64,000 nt of DNA from Arsenophonus sp031446165 (GTDB lineage: Bacteria > Pseudomonadota > Gammaproteobacteria > Enterobacterales > Enterobacteriaceae), in assembly GCA_031446165.1 (NCBI GenBank), contig CP132905.1, positions 872,504 through 936,503 on the forward strand, read 5' to 3'. This document shows, piece after piece, positions 1 to 9,674 of the stretch. The notes under the pieces were generated by a model. The model had not been told where the DNA came from, searched no databases, and worked only from the letters and a program-made list of their open reading frames with translations. Numbering within the stretch: the first letter of the stretch is position 1; each line of letters begins with the position of its first letter. The translations under genes were made by a program, and so were the position numbers.

Positions 1-639
1 GCTAAACTTGCTCTAGAAATAAATGGTGAACGCATACAAAGAGCGTATTCTTATGTCAACGCTCCAAATGAGAAAAAATTAGAATTTTATCTCATAAAAG
101 TACCATATGGAAAACTTAGTCCACATCTTGCAGTATTAAATCCAGGTGATTCTATTTACATAACAAAAAAATCGGCCGGATTTTTTTTATTAGAGAAATT
201 ACCTACTTCAAGAACTTTATGGATGTTATCAACAGGAACAGCTATTGGGCCTTTTTTATCTATCTTACAATTTGGTAAAGATTTATCTCGATTTCACAAA
301 ATTATTCTCGTACACGCCGTGCGTTATTCTAAAGATTTAAGCTATTTATCACTAATAAAAAAATTAGAAAAAAAATATCAAGGAAAATTAAAAATTCAAA
401 CTATTGTAAGTCGAGAAAATATTCCTGGAGCATTAAAAGGTCGTATTCCACAATTAATTGAAAATGGAGAATTAGAAAAATCGGTACAAACAACTATTAG
501 CGTATCGAATAGTCATGTCATGCTTTGTGGTAATCCAAATATGGTTAAAGATACACAAAATTTACTAAAAATTCAAAGAGGGATGAAAAAAAACTTACGC
601 AGTCAAACAGGACAAATTACTAGCGAGCAATACTGGTAA
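1..639 (+). CDS. fpr: Ferredoxin/flavodoxin-NADP+ reductase, 5' end outside the window
   Basis: The gene enters from the left edge with base 1 in frame and is open to the TAA at 637-639, giving 212 residues. The E. coli protein has 248, so about 36 N-terminal residues lie outside. The visible part begins in the FAD-binding barrel with a motif close to ERVQRAYSYVN. It continues through the NADP-binding segment STGTAIGPFLSIL and ends in the family's aromatic C-terminus (EQYW). Fpr is a soluble FAD enzyme that passes electrons between NADPH and flavodoxin or ferredoxin, supporting Fe-S and radical-SAM enzymes. It converges on dapB. In E. coli it lies near tpiA, which here is 59 kb away, so this junction is rearranged. 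Confidence 0.95.
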   Translation, partial: AKLALEINGERIQRAYSYVNAPNEKKLEFYLIKVPYGKLSPHLAVLNPGDSIYITKKSAGFFLLEKLPTSRTLWMLSTGTAIGPFLSILQFGKDLSRFHKIILVHAVRYSKDLSYLSLIKKLEKKYQGKLKIQTIVSRENIPGALKGRIPQLIENGELEKSVQTTISVSNSHVMLCGNPNMVKDTQNLLKIQRGMKKNLRSQTGQITSEQYW

Positions 640-787
640 ATTATATATTTAACAAAAAAATATTAAATGTTTCTCCAAAATAATAATTTTCAAAAAAATA
701 AAAAATACTTTGCATGTAAAATATTGATATATATTATAAATTTTTATAAAACATGTGTTTATTTATGACATTAATACAAATAATAAA
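640..787. other. Spacer between convergent fpr and dapB
   Basis: An A/T-rich gap between two convergent genes. The only structure seen is a short palindrome around 750-763 (arms AAACA/TGTTT). It is too weak to call as a terminator with confidence. No gene is seen. Confidence 0.4.
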
Positions 788-1606
788 CTAAATATTTAAT
801 ACATCTTTCATGCTATATAATCCAGATTTTTTTTCTTTTAACCAAAAACAAGCTTTTATAATTCCATGCATAAAAATCATACGATTAAAAACTTTATGAT
901 TAATTTCTACTCGTTCATCAATTGTTGAAAAAATAACCTTATGCTCACCAACTACATCTCTGGTTCGAATACTTATAACATTAATCTTTTTTTTTCTGTT
1001 CTCATGAGAAGAAACTTCTGAAACATCAATAATAGAACTTTGAGAATTTACTGCAATATTTTTATTAATAATTTCTTTTATTTTTAATGCTGTTCCCGAT
1101 GGTATATCAATTTTTTCTTTATGATGCCTTTCAATAATTTTTATATCACTATATTCACCAATTAATTTTGCTGTCGTCACTAACAATTTATATATGAGAT
1201 TCATTCCAATACTAAAATTTTCAGAAAATACAATTGGAATGTCTTGTGATATTTCCTGAATAAATTTTTTAGCAATTTCATTAAATCCTGTAGTACCAAT
1301 AATCATACTTTTTTTATGTTTTTTACATATTAATAAAAAAGATTCAGTACTTTTAGGGGTAGTGAAATCAATTAAAATATCAAAAGTATTTAAAACATTA
1401 ACTATATCGTCAGTAACCATAATATTTAAAGGATGTATGCCTACTAATTCACCAACATCAGTTCCAACCACATTAGAACCTTTCCTGACTAATGCTGCAC
1501 CTAAAAAAACTTTTTTATTTTGTGCAATAAATTTTATTAACATACTTCCCATTCGGCCCTCAGCACCTACGACAGCGACACGAATATGTTGTTGTGAAAG
1601 ACTCAT
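788..1606 (-). CDS. dapB: 4-hydroxy-tetrahydrodipicolinate reductase
   Basis: A protein of 272 residues (E. coli 273). It catalyses the NAD(P)H-dependent second step of the diaminopimelate/lysine branch from aspartate, feeding peptidoglycan and lysine supply. The N-terminal Rossmann motif VVGAEGRMG is at about residues 11-19. The substrate and catalytic segment IIERHHKEKIDIPSGTAL, with the conserved His and Lys, lies near the middle. The ATG at 1606 places the dinucleotide motif at the usual distance from the N-terminus. In E. coli carAB follows dapB; here fpr does, so carAB has been lost or moved. Cytoplasmic. Confidence 0.97.
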   Translation of the reverse strand: MSLSQQHIRVAVVGAEGRMGSMLIKFIAQNKKVFLGAALVRKGSNVVGTDVGELVGIHPLNIMVTDDIVNVLNTFDILIDFTTPKSTESFLLICKKHKKSMIIGTTGFNEIAKKFIQEISQDIPIVFSENFSIGMNLIYKLLVTTAKLIGEYSDIKIIERHHKEKIDIPSGTALKIKEIINKNIAVNSQSSIIDVSEVSSHENRKKKINVISIRTRDVVGEHKVIFSTIDERVEINHKVFNRMIFMHGIIKACFWLKEKKSGLYSMKDVLNI

Positions 1607-1805
1607 TTTTTCTCGATTAAATAAAAATATTATCTATAAATAATTTGTTTATACATGTTTAAATATTAGTTAAAATATTAAAATTTTCTTAAATTTAATA
1701 TTAACAATACATATGATTAAATGTAATGATTATAAGTATTATAAACTATAAACATTATGAAAACTTCTAATATTAATATATCACCCTTATATTTATTTGT
1801 TGTTT

Positions 1806-2756
1806 TCATTTGTTGTTGATTTCTATGAGTAACTCTTTTGGAACCTGAAAAAAAATATTTTCTTTATGACCATCAAGTTCCATGATATTTTTAATACCTA
1901 AAGTTTTTAAATATTTAATCACTTCATTAACAAGAATATCTGGTGCAGAAGCACCAGCAGTAATACCAATAATATTTACGTCATTAAACCAATATTTTTG
2001 AATCTCATCAACAGAATCGATTAAAAAGCTTTCCTTACCTATTTTTTTAACTAATTCACTAAGACGATTAGAATTAGAAGAATTTTTAGATCCAACAACT
2101 AATACAATATCAGCTTGATAAGATAATTTACGTGCTGCTTCTTGTCGATTGGTAGTCGCATAACAAATATCATTTTTACGTGGACCAATAATATTTGGAA
2201 AATATTTTTTTAATTCATTAATAATATCAGCAGTATCTTCAACTGATAATGTAGTCTGTGTCACAAAACACAAATTCTTTTTATTCTTAACATTTAATTT
2301 TTGAATATCTTCTTTAGATTGAACCAAATATATACCACCAAAAGGATTATCATATTGCCCCATTGTACCTTTTACTTCTGGATGATCTAAATGACCAATT
2401 AAAATTACTTCTTGCGCTTTTTTACTAGCACGAATAACTTCCATATGTACTTTAGTCACCAATGGACAAGTGGCATCAAATAACATTTTTAAACGACGTG
2501 ACCTGGCTTCTTGACGAATCACCTTCGAAACACCATGAGCAGAAAAAATTAAAATAGCATTATCAGGGACTTCAGATATTTTTTCAATAAAAATAACACC
2601 ACGTTGACAAAAATCTTTAACCACATAACGATTATGTACCAATTCATGATGTACATAAATTGGAGAACCATACAAAAATAATGCGCGATTTAAAATAGTA
2701 ATTGCACGATTGACACCAGCACATAAACCTCTTGGATTAGCTAGCAATATTTGCAT
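1806..2756 (-). CDS. ispH: 4-hydroxy-3-methylbut-2-enyl diphosphate reductase
   Basis: A protein of 316 residues, as in E. coli. It is the last enzyme of the MEP isoprenoid pathway, making IPP and DMAPP with a [4Fe-4S] cluster. The three cluster cysteines are present at C12 (in NPRGLCAG), C97 (DATCPLV) and C198 (NDICYATTNRQ), along with the conserved GTMGQY and SSNSNRL segments. It pairs functionally with dxs and ispA later in the window. The E. coli neighbour fkpB, normally between lspA and ispH, is missing; 358 bp of A/T spacer replaces it. Confidence 0.97.
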   Translation of the reverse strand: MQILLANPRGLCAGVNRAITILNRALFLYGSPIYVHHELVHNRYVVKDFCQRGVIFIEKISEVPDNAILIFSAHGVSKVIRQEARSRRLKMLFDATCPLVTKVHMEVIRASKKAQEVILIGHLDHPEVKGTMGQYDNPFGGIYLVQSKEDIQKLNVKNKKNLCFVTQTTLSVEDTADIINELKKYFPNIIGPRKNDICYATTNRQEAARKLSYQADIVLVVGSKNSSNSNRLSELVKKIGKESFLIDSVDEIQKYWFNDVNIIGITAGASAPDILVNEVIKYLKTLGIKNIMELDGHKENIFFQVPKELLIEINNK

Positions 2757-3114
2757 ATATAGATCGCCTAAAAATTCTTGTCAATATTCATGAATATTTT
2801 AATATTAAAAATATTTATATATAAAATAAGAAAGTATTTTTTTAAAATATATATTTAATACCATAATATTATCTTCAATAAAAAACATTTATGGATTATG
2901 TACTAAATATATCGAATTAGTATAAATTAAAAAATTAAAATATATCTCTTATTGTTAATAAAAATATTATTTATAAATTATGATTATATTGCTATGTTAA
3001 TATAATAATTTTAATAATATTAAACATGATACAATGAGAGAAAGTATAACATAATAAAAATTCATGAAATTATATCAAATATACAAAATATAAAAATATA
3101 AACTCATTTTATTG
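2757..3114. other. A/T-rich spacer where fkpB is expected
   Basis: A stretch of 358 bp between ispH and lspA, nearly all A and T, with no credible reading frame or RNA. In E. coli this interval holds fkpB (slpA), a peptidyl-prolyl isomerase of about 450 bp. I recognise no remnant of it. Confidence 0.5.
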
Positions 3115-3594
3115 TCAAGAATGTATAATATTATCGAAAATGATTAATCCAGCACCAATACAAATTGCCATATCAGCAACGTTAAATATTGGCCAATGTA
3201 AATCATTGATATGAAAATCAATAAAATCAATAACAAAACCATAAACAAGACGATCATATAAATTACCTAACGCACCACCTATAATAATTGCACAAGCAAT
3301 ATTGCTGATTTTTTTATGAATGTCTTGATGATACATTATAAAAAATAACACTATACAGATAGTAATTCCTGTTAATACAAAGAACCAAAATTCCCAAGTT
3401 TCTTCATGGGCTAAAAAACTAAATGCAGCCCCATAATTTCTAACATAAGTAATATTTAAATAAGACATTAATTTTATACATGAATATAATTCAAAATTAT
3501 TAAAAATTATTTTTTTAGTATAAATATCTATATATAATATTAAAATACTTAACCACAACCAAAAAAATCTATTAAAATCAATCAATTTTTTCAT
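3115..3594 (-). CDS. lspA: Lipoprotein signal peptidase (signal peptidase II)
   Basis: A protein of 159 residues (E. coli 164) with four predicted membrane segments. It cleaves the signal peptide of diacylglyceryl-modified prolipoproteins at the inner membrane. Conserved blocks are YVRNYGAAFSFLA, GGALGNLYDR, the VIDFID segment and FNVADMAICIGA; the last two carry the conserved aspartates of this aspartic peptidase. Its ATG overlaps the ileS TAA by one base (TAATG), so the two are translationally coupled as in E. coli. CyoA in this window, with its LTGC lipobox, is a likely substrate. Confidence 0.96.
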   Translation of the reverse strand: MKKLIDFNRFFWLWLSILILYIDIYTKKIIFNNFELYSCIKLMSYLNITYVRNYGAAFSFLAHEETWEFWFFVLTGITICIVLFFIMYHQDIHKKISNIACAIIIGGALGNLYDRLVYGFVIDFIDFHINDLHWPIFNVADMAICIGAGLIIFDNIIHS

Positions 3595-6410
3595 TAAGCG
3601 AACTTACGTATTTCACCATTACCAGCTATATTAGCAATACAGCGACCACACAAGTCCATATATTGCTCCACTCGACCAACATCCGTTGCATAATGCCAAC
3701 AACGAAGACATTTATTACCTTTTGCTTTTTCAAAAGAAATTTTTAACCCATTAATTTCAGTATTCTCTACTGAAAGAGGTGCCTTAGAAATATCAATCAC
3801 TTTTGTCTCTGAAGTTAAAAGGACAAAACGTAATTCATTTCCAAAATAATTAAGTATTTCAGCGAATTCTACATTTACATATAAAATTACGGAAATTTCT
3901 AATGAACTACGAATTAACTTATCTAGACGCGCCTTTTCAAAAACTTTATTAACTGCACTACGAACAATAAATAATTTATTCCAAAAATTATTATCAAGTA
4001 TTTCATTAATATTCAATTTAAATAAAGCATCATAATATTCTTCAGTAAAAACATATTTCGTATGTTCACCTGGCAGTTTATCCCAAATTTCATGTGCAGT
4101 AAAAGAAAGAATGGGAGAAATCCATCGCACTAAAGCTTCTGCTATATGAAATAAAACGGTTTGACAACTGCGACAAGCTAAACTATTCTTTTTTCCAGTA
4201 TATTGACGATCTTTTATAATTTCAAAATAAAAAGATCCCATATCAATTGAACAAAATTGCATCAAAGACTTAACTACCTCATGAAAATTATAATTAGCAT
4301 AATGTTGTATAATTTCTTCTTGAATAAACTTCGCTCTTCCTATAGCCCATTGATCCAAAATTATCATTTTTTCTGGTGGTACTTTATCTGATGTAGGATC
4401 AAACCCTTTTAAATTTGCCAACAAAAAACGAGCTGTATTACGAATACGTCGATATTGATCTACAGAACATTTTAAAATTTTTTTTGAAATAGAAATTTCA
4501 GTAGTATAATTTGTTGATGCAACCCATAATCTTAAAATATCAGCACCTAAATCATCCATTATCTCTTGTGGATTAACTGTATTTCCCAAAGATTTTGACA
4601 TTTTATGTCCTTTTGCATCCACAACAAAACCATGTGTTAAAACTTGTCGATAAGGAGGCTTATTTTTTATAGCACTTGAAAGCATTAAAGATGATAAAAA
4701 CCAACCACGATGCTGATCAGATCCTTCTAAATACATATCAACAGAACGACCGCGAAATTCAGGACGTACATCTACAATTGAATAATGTGTTGAACCAGAA
4801 TCAAACCACACATCAAGAGTATCCTGAACTTTAATATAATTTATCGCATCTTTTCCTAAAATAGTAGCAGGATCTAAATCCCACCATACCTCGGTACCGA
4901 ATTTTTCAACATTTTTGGCAATTTTTTCTATTATTTCCAATATATTCGGATGTAATGCTTCTGTTGTCTTATGTATGAATAATGTCATCGGTATACCATA
5001 AGTTCGCTGACGTGAAATACACCAATTAGGACATTTTTCAATCATCGATTTAATTTGTACCTCTCCCCATCCAGGAATCCATTTAACATTTTTAATTTTT
5101 TTTAAAGATCTTTTACGTAAATCATTTTTTTCCATGCTAATAAACCACTGTGGCGTTGTACGAAAAATAAGTGGTATTTTATGCCTCCAACAATGTGGAT
5201 AACTATGTTGCAACATTTCTGCATGCAATAACATGCGCTTGCTTCTTAGAAGTTTTATAACTAATTCATCTACTTGAGATATAAATATACCATCTAAAAA
5301 AGGAAAAACATTCAACGAAAAAAAACCTTTTGAGTCAATTAAATTTATAATTTCTAATTTATATTTTTGAGCAATCATGTAATCTTCAGGACCATGAGCT
5401 GGTGCAATATGTACAATTCCTGTACCAGAATTTAATACTACATGTTCACTCAAAATCAGTGGTACCATGAAATCCATAAATGGATGCCAAAAAAGTAATG
5501 ATTCTAACAAAAAACCACAACATTCACCTAAAACTTTCCATTTTTTTGGTTGAATATACTGAATAAGTGATTCAACAAAAATTTTAGATACAATACAACA
5601 TTCATCGGTATTAATTTGTATTAATTGATATTTAAAATCAGAATTAACAGCAATAGCACGATTTGCAGGCAACGTCCAGGGTGTTGTTGTCCAAATAATA
5701 GCTGAAACTGACAATATCTCCGATATTATTCCAAATTTACAATAAACACTTTTTGCATCAACTGCTTTAAAACGAAGATAAATAGAAGATGATGTTTTAT
5801 GATAATGTTCAACCTCAGCTTCAGCTAAAGAAGAACAACAAGAAATACACCAATGTACTGGTTTAATACCTTTAACTAAATGACCATTTTCAATGACTTT
5901 GCCTAATGCGCGAATAATATTTGCTTCTGTTTTAAAATCCATGGTCAAATATGGATTTTCCCAATCACCCAATATTCCCATTCTAATAAAATCTTTTTTT
6001 TGAAGTTCAATTTGTTTTTTAGCATACTTACGACATTCTTCACGAAAAATAACTGAAGATATTTTTTCTCCAACTTTACCTATAATTTGCTCTACTTTAT
6101 GTTCAATTGGCAAACCATGACAATCCCAACCAGGAATATATGGTGCATCAAAACCTGCAAGTCCTTTAGACTTTACAATAATATCTTTTAGAATTTTATT
6201 AACTGCATGACCAATATGAATATTACCATTAGCATATGGTGGGCCATCATGCAATATAAACATTGGTTTACCTCTTTTACTTCTTCGAATATTTTGATAT
6301 AAACCGTCTTTATACCAAAGAACCAATAGTTGAAGTTCTTTTCTAGAAAGATTAGCACGCATCGGAAAATCTGTTTCCGGTAAATTAAGAGTATCTTTAT
6401 AATTGTTCAT
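3594..6410 (-). CDS. ileS: Isoleucyl-tRNA synthetase
   Basis: A protein of 938 residues, the same as E. coli. It is a class I aminoacyl-tRNA synthetase with the HIGH-type motif (HIGHAVNKILKDII) near residue 65 and KMSKS (GHKMSKSLGN) near 600. A C-terminal zinc site carries paired cysteines (CLRCWHY ... CGRC). The CP1 editing segment with TTTPWTLPANRA is present. The frame is open for another 22 codons upstream, but the ATG at 6410 is chosen because it gives MNNYKDTLNLPETDFPMR, matching the E. coli start, and has GGAAG upstream. It sits in the operon ribF-ileS-lspA, 25 bp after ribF. Confidence 0.97.
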   Translation of the reverse strand: MNNYKDTLNLPETDFPMRANLSRKELQLLVLWYKDGLYQNIRRSKRGKPMFILHDGPPYANGNIHIGHAVNKILKDIIVKSKGLAGFDAPYIPGWDCHGLPIEHKVEQIIGKVGEKISSVIFREECRKYAKKQIELQKKDFIRMGILGDWENPYLTMDFKTEANIIRALGKVIENGHLVKGIKPVHWCISCCSSLAEAEVEHYHKTSSSIYLRFKAVDAKSVYCKFGIISEILSVSAIIWTTTPWTLPANRAIAVNSDFKYQLIQINTDECCIVSKIFVESLIQYIQPKKWKVLGECCGFLLESLLFWHPFMDFMVPLILSEHVVLNSGTGIVHIAPAHGPEDYMIAQKYKLEIINLIDSKGFFSLNVFPFLDGIFISQVDELVIKLLRSKRMLLHAEMLQHSYPHCWRHKIPLIFRTTPQWFISMEKNDLRKRSLKKIKNVKWIPGWGEVQIKSMIEKCPNWCISRQRTYGIPMTLFIHKTTEALHPNILEIIEKIAKNVEKFGTEVWWDLDPATILGKDAINYIKVQDTLDVWFDSGSTHYSIVDVRPEFRGRSVDMYLEGSDQHRGWFLSSLMLSSAIKNKPPYRQVLTHGFVVDAKGHKMSKSLGNTVNPQEIMDDLGADILRLWVASTNYTTEISISKKILKCSVDQYRRIRNTARFLLANLKGFDPTSDKVPPEKMIILDQWAIGRAKFIQEEIIQHYANYNFHEVVKSLMQFCSIDMGSFYFEIIKDRQYTGKKNSLACRSCQTVLFHIAEALVRWISPILSFTAHEIWDKLPGEHTKYVFTEEYYDALFKLNINEILDNNFWNKLFIVRSAVNKVFEKARLDKLIRSSLEISVILYVNVEFAEILNYFGNELRFVLLTSETKVIDISKAPLSVENTEINGLKISFEKAKGNKCLRCWHYATDVGRVEQYMDLCGRCIANIAGNGEIRKFA

Positions 6411-6435
6411 AAAAATTATTACTTCCAGTGTTCTA

Positions 6436-7377
6436 CTAAATATTTTTATCAAGAAAATAAAAAAATTCTTTTGCAACGATAATATCGTTTCTGATTTGCT
6501 CTTTTAATTCATTAATACAAGAAAACCTTTTCTCTTCTCGTATTTTTTTACGTAACACAAGATCAATATGACGTCCATATATATTCATATGTATATCAAT
6601 TAAATGTACTTCGATTTGTTGTGCTGTCCCATTTACTGTTGGTCGTGTACCAATGTTCGTAACTGCTTTTAATGGTTGCTTAGATATACCATATACTTCT
6701 GCTATATAAACACCTTTAACAGGTATTAATAAAGATTTTAATTGCAAATTTGCTGTTGGAAAACCAATTCTACTACCAAGCTTTCTACCGTGAATAATTC
6801 GACCACTTAATCTATAAGGATGTGCCATAAGATACTCAGCAAGAGTAAGGTTATCACTTAATAAAGCTTGCCTTACAGCAGTACTACTAATGCGTTGACC
6901 TTCAATACAAAAACTTTTAGTATTAGTTACTTGAAATCCATATTTTTTTCCAGCTTCAAAAAGATATTGAAAATCACCTTTTCTATCTTTACCAAACCGA
7001 AAATCATCACCAATAGCTAAAAAATTTACTCCTAATTTATCTACTAAAAATTCTAAAACAAATTTTTTAGGAGTTAATGAAGAAAATTTTTTATTAAATT
7101 TAATACATAATAAATAGTCAACTCCATATTCAAACAAATATTTTATTTTATCACGCAAAGGGGTTAACCGTACTGGTGAATTTCTTCCGAAAAAAAATTC
7201 TAATGGCTGCGGTTCAAAAATCATAACCATAGTTGGTAATTTACGAAACCAGCTTTCTTTTTTTAAATATTTCAATAAAACTTGATGTCCTCTATGAACA
7301 GAATCGAAATTGCCAATAGTTAACACACAACCACGATGATTTTTTTGAATATTATGTATACCACGAATAAACTTCAT
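6436..7377 (-). CDS. ribF: Bifunctional riboflavin kinase / FAD synthetase
   Basis: A protein of 313 residues, as in E. coli. The N-terminal half is the FMN adenylyltransferase domain (TIGNFDSVHRGHQVLL, with the HxGH-like motif, and later GISSTAVRQALL). The C-terminal half is the riboflavin kinase domain (GRKLGSRIGFPTANL, then TNIGTRPTV). It converts riboflavin to FMN and then FAD. It works downstream of RibD and RibE, also in this window. It starts a ribF-ileS-lspA transcription unit divergent from rpsT, as in E. coli. Confidence 0.97.
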   Translation of the reverse strand: MKFIRGIHNIQKNHRGCVLTIGNFDSVHRGHQVLLKYLKKESWFRKLPTMVMIFEPQPLEFFFGRNSPVRLTPLRDKIKYLFEYGVDYLLCIKFNKKFSSLTPKKFVLEFLVDKLGVNFLAIGDDFRFGKDRKGDFQYLFEAGKKYGFQVTNTKSFCIEGQRISSTAVRQALLSDNLTLAEYLMAHPYRLSGRIIHGRKLGSRIGFPTANLQLKSLLIPVKGVYIAEVYGISKQPLKAVTNIGTRPTVNGTAQQIEVHLIDIHMNIYGRHIDLVLRKKIREEKRFSCINELKEQIRNDIIVAKEFFYFLDKNI

Positions 7378-7586
7378 AATTGACTCAATATAAAAAATTT
7401 TAATTTTTACTACTGCTACTTAAAAAATCAAAATAAAGTTTTATTAAATTTTTAAAATCAATTAAAATACTAAAAATGCTAAAAAATATGATTTAATTAT
7501 ATATTTCATATAAAATCGTATAAAGAATATTATAAAAAATACGACATCAATAATATTATTATATATAGTTTAAATAAATTTATTGA

Positions 7587-7615
7587 TTGACAAATGAAAC
7601 TATAATCGTCATATT
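7587..7615 (+). promoter_or_regulatory. Candidate sigma-70 promoter of rpsT
   Basis: A perfect TTGACA at 7587-7592 is followed after 17 bp by CATATT (7610-7615), about 48 bp before the rpsT start. A perfect TATAAT also lies at 7601-7606, but only 8 bp from the TTGACA, so the two perfect boxes cannot work together. The assignment rests on motif and position only. Confidence 0.4.
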
Positions 7616-7662
7616 TCTATATATTTTATATTTTTTCAAACAAATATTTTGGAGTGTAAATT

Positions 7663-7923
7663 TTGGCTAACATTAAATCAGCTAAAAAACGTGCTATACA
7701 AGCAGAAAAACGTCGACAACATAACGCCAGTCAACGCTCTACTATGCGCACTTTTATTAAAAAAGTATATTCCGCTATTTCTTTAGGTGACAAAGAAGCA
7801 GCAAAAAAAGCATTTTATAAAATGCAATCTATCGTAGACAGTTATGCTAGTAAAGGATTAATTCATAAAAATAAAGCTGCACGTCATAAATCAAATTTAA
7901 TCGCACATATAAAATCAATGTAA
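7663..7923 (+). CDS. rpsT: Small ribosomal subunit protein bS20
   Basis: A protein of 86 residues (E. coli 87), strongly basic, beginning MANIKSAKKRAIQAEKRRQH. It is a primary binding protein of 16S rRNA in the 30S subunit. The start is a TTG at 7663 preceded by GGAG at 7651. No ATG would keep the conserved N-terminus. E. coli rpsT also starts with UUG, and there the weak start is part of autogenous control, so the same start may keep that control here. It is transcribed away from ribF, as in E. coli. Confidence 0.97.
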   Translation: MANIKSAKKRAIQAEKRRQHNASQRSTMRTFIKKVYSAISLGDKEAAKKAFYKMQSIVDSYASKGLIHKNKAARHKSNLIAHIKSM

Positions 7924-8018
7924 GTTTTTATTAAAAATATGTTTTTTGAAAATATGTTTTCTTTTAAAATGCTTTTTTTAACATCAAAAATAAAAGTGTA
8001 TAATAATTTTATATTTTT

Positions 8019-8050
8019 TAAAAAAATAATGACGTTTAGTCATTTTTTTT
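8019..8050 (+). terminator. Intrinsic terminator of rpsT
   Basis: The arms AATGAC and GTCATT enclose a GTTTA loop (stem 8028-8043). The stem is extended by an upstream A-run paired with the trailing T-run, and the left arm is followed by eight T residues to 8050. It lies about 100 bp after the rpsT stop. This is one of the clearest classical terminators in the window. Confidence 0.6.
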
Positions 8051-8507
8051 ATCAGTTTTAGAAAAATGATTGAATTTATATTTCAATAAATAAAAATATC
8101 TAATAATAAATATATTAATATCTTTAAAGTTACAATTTTAGAATCATCTAAAACAAAATTCACATATATATTATTTAAGAACCAAAAGTAACCTGAAATT
8201 ATTATAATATAAAATTATTTTAAAATATTAAATACACTAAAATACTTTAAAAGCGTTTTTGTGTTATAAACACCATAATAAAAATAGCTAAAAACTCAGA
8301 TATAAAAATATAATTACAGTGTATTTCTTTATAATATCATTTTATATATTACTATAAATCTATTTTTTAAACTAATATAAAATCAAAAAAAATATAAAAC
8401 GTTACACTAATTTAATATTGATATATTATAATAAAATTATATATTTTATAGTAACACTAAAATTTGACATTAAATATAATTTTTAGAAAAATAACAAAAA
8501 ATATTAT
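8051..8507. other. A/T-rich spacer between rpsT terminator and nhaA end
   Basis: About 460 bp of almost pure A/T between a plus-strand terminator and the 3' end of the minus-strand nhaA. I see no gene, tRNA or convincing hairpin. A TTGACA at 8464 has no gene to serve. Confidence 0.4.
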
Positions 8508-9674
8508 TTAATGTATTTTTTTTGGCAAAACATAATTTAACAAAAATAATCCAAATATCGCTGCCAATGTTGATCCTATTAGAATTCCTAATTTTGCATG
8601 ATTTTTTAAAATTTCTAAATCTTCAAATGCCAAACCAGCAATAAAAATAGACATAGTAAATCCGATACCACAAAGCACTGAAACAGCAAATACATACTGA
8701 ATATTAAGTTTTTTTTGTAATTTTATCACCCTCAACTTTATTGCTATCCAACTAAAAAGAAAAATACCTACTGGTTTGCCGATTAATAAACCTAATGCCA
8801 CACCTATTGGTAAAGCACCAGTAAAATCTTCTAAATTACTAAATTCAACTTCTATACCAGCATTGGCAAATGCAAACAGTGGTAAAATTAAATAAGCAAT
8901 CCATGGATGCAAAACTTTTTGTAAATGTTGAGAAGGAGAATAATTTTTATGACTGTTCAATGGTATTACACAACCGACTATAAAACCTGCTAAAGTTGCA
9001 TGAATGCCGGATTTTAAAATAAAAATCCACAAAATTATGCCAAAAAATAAGTATACAAAAACATTATCTACTTCACGCCAATTCAACCATACTAGTATTA
9101 ATATAGTAAGTATGCTAAAAATTAATCCTTTTAGAAAAATAAATTTTGTATAAAATAACGCAATTATAAAAATCACCCCAATATCATCAATAATTGCTAA
9201 AGCCAGCAAAAATACTTTTAATTCTGTTGGTACACGTTTCCCTAATAACGTTACCACACCAAGTGCAAATGCAATATCTGTAGCAGTAGGAATAGCCCAC
9301 CCATGTTGAATGACTTTATTATCAGCATTAAAAAATAAATATACCATAGCAGGAAGTAACATCCCTCCTATCGCAGCAATAACAGGAAATAAAGCCTTAT
9401 CACGACCAACTAATGAACCTTCTATAAGTTCTCTTTTTACTTCAAGTCCCACTACTAAGAAGAAAATAGACATTAGTCCATCATTAATCCATAACAAAAA
9501 CGATTTATCGAAATTTAAAATACCAATTTTAACTGATATTGAAATATTTAAGAATTGATGATAAATACTTTTTAGTGGGGTATTAACCATTATCAAAGCT
9601 AAAACAGCAGCAATAATCAGCAGAACACCTCCTGCTGCTTCTAATTTTAAAAATTGTCTTATAATTGCTGTCAT
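8508..9674 (-). CDS. nhaA: Na+/H+ antiporter NhaA
   Basis: A protein of 388 residues, as in E. coli. It is an inner-membrane antiporter with about 12 segments that exports Na+ or Li+ in exchange for H+. The transport-site aspartates fall at the E. coli positions: D133 in TATDIAFALG and D163/D164 in AIIDDIG. The conserved blocks LEVKREL, HATLAG and LPLFAFANAG are present. It has a good ribosome site (GAGG). nhaR, its LysR-type activator next door in E. coli, is missing, so control must be constitutive or different. Confidence 0.97.
   Translation of the reverse strand: MTAIIRQFLKLEAAGGVLLIIAAVLALIMVNTPLKSIYHQFLNISISVKIGILNFDKSFLLWINDGLMSIFFLVVGLEVKRELIEGSLVGRDKALFPVIAAIGGMLLPAMVYLFFNADNKVIQHGWAIPTATDIAFALGVVTLLGKRVPTELKVFLLALAIIDDIGVIFIIALFYTKFIFLKGLIFSILTILILVWLNWREVDNVFVYLFFGIILWIFILKSGIHATLAGFIVGCVIPLNSHKNYSPSQHLQKVLHPWIAYLILPLFAFANAGIEVEFSNLEDFTGALPIGVALGLLIGKPVGIFLFSWIAIKLRVIKLQKKLNIQYVFAVSVLCGIGFTMSIFIAGLAFEDLEILKNHAKLGILIGSTLAAIFGLFLLNYVLPKKIH

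Noticed and set aside
6411..6476. Longer IleS starting at 6476, inside ribF
   Set aside because: The added 22 residues have no counterpart in the family, and the ATG at 6410 restores the E. coli length of 938.
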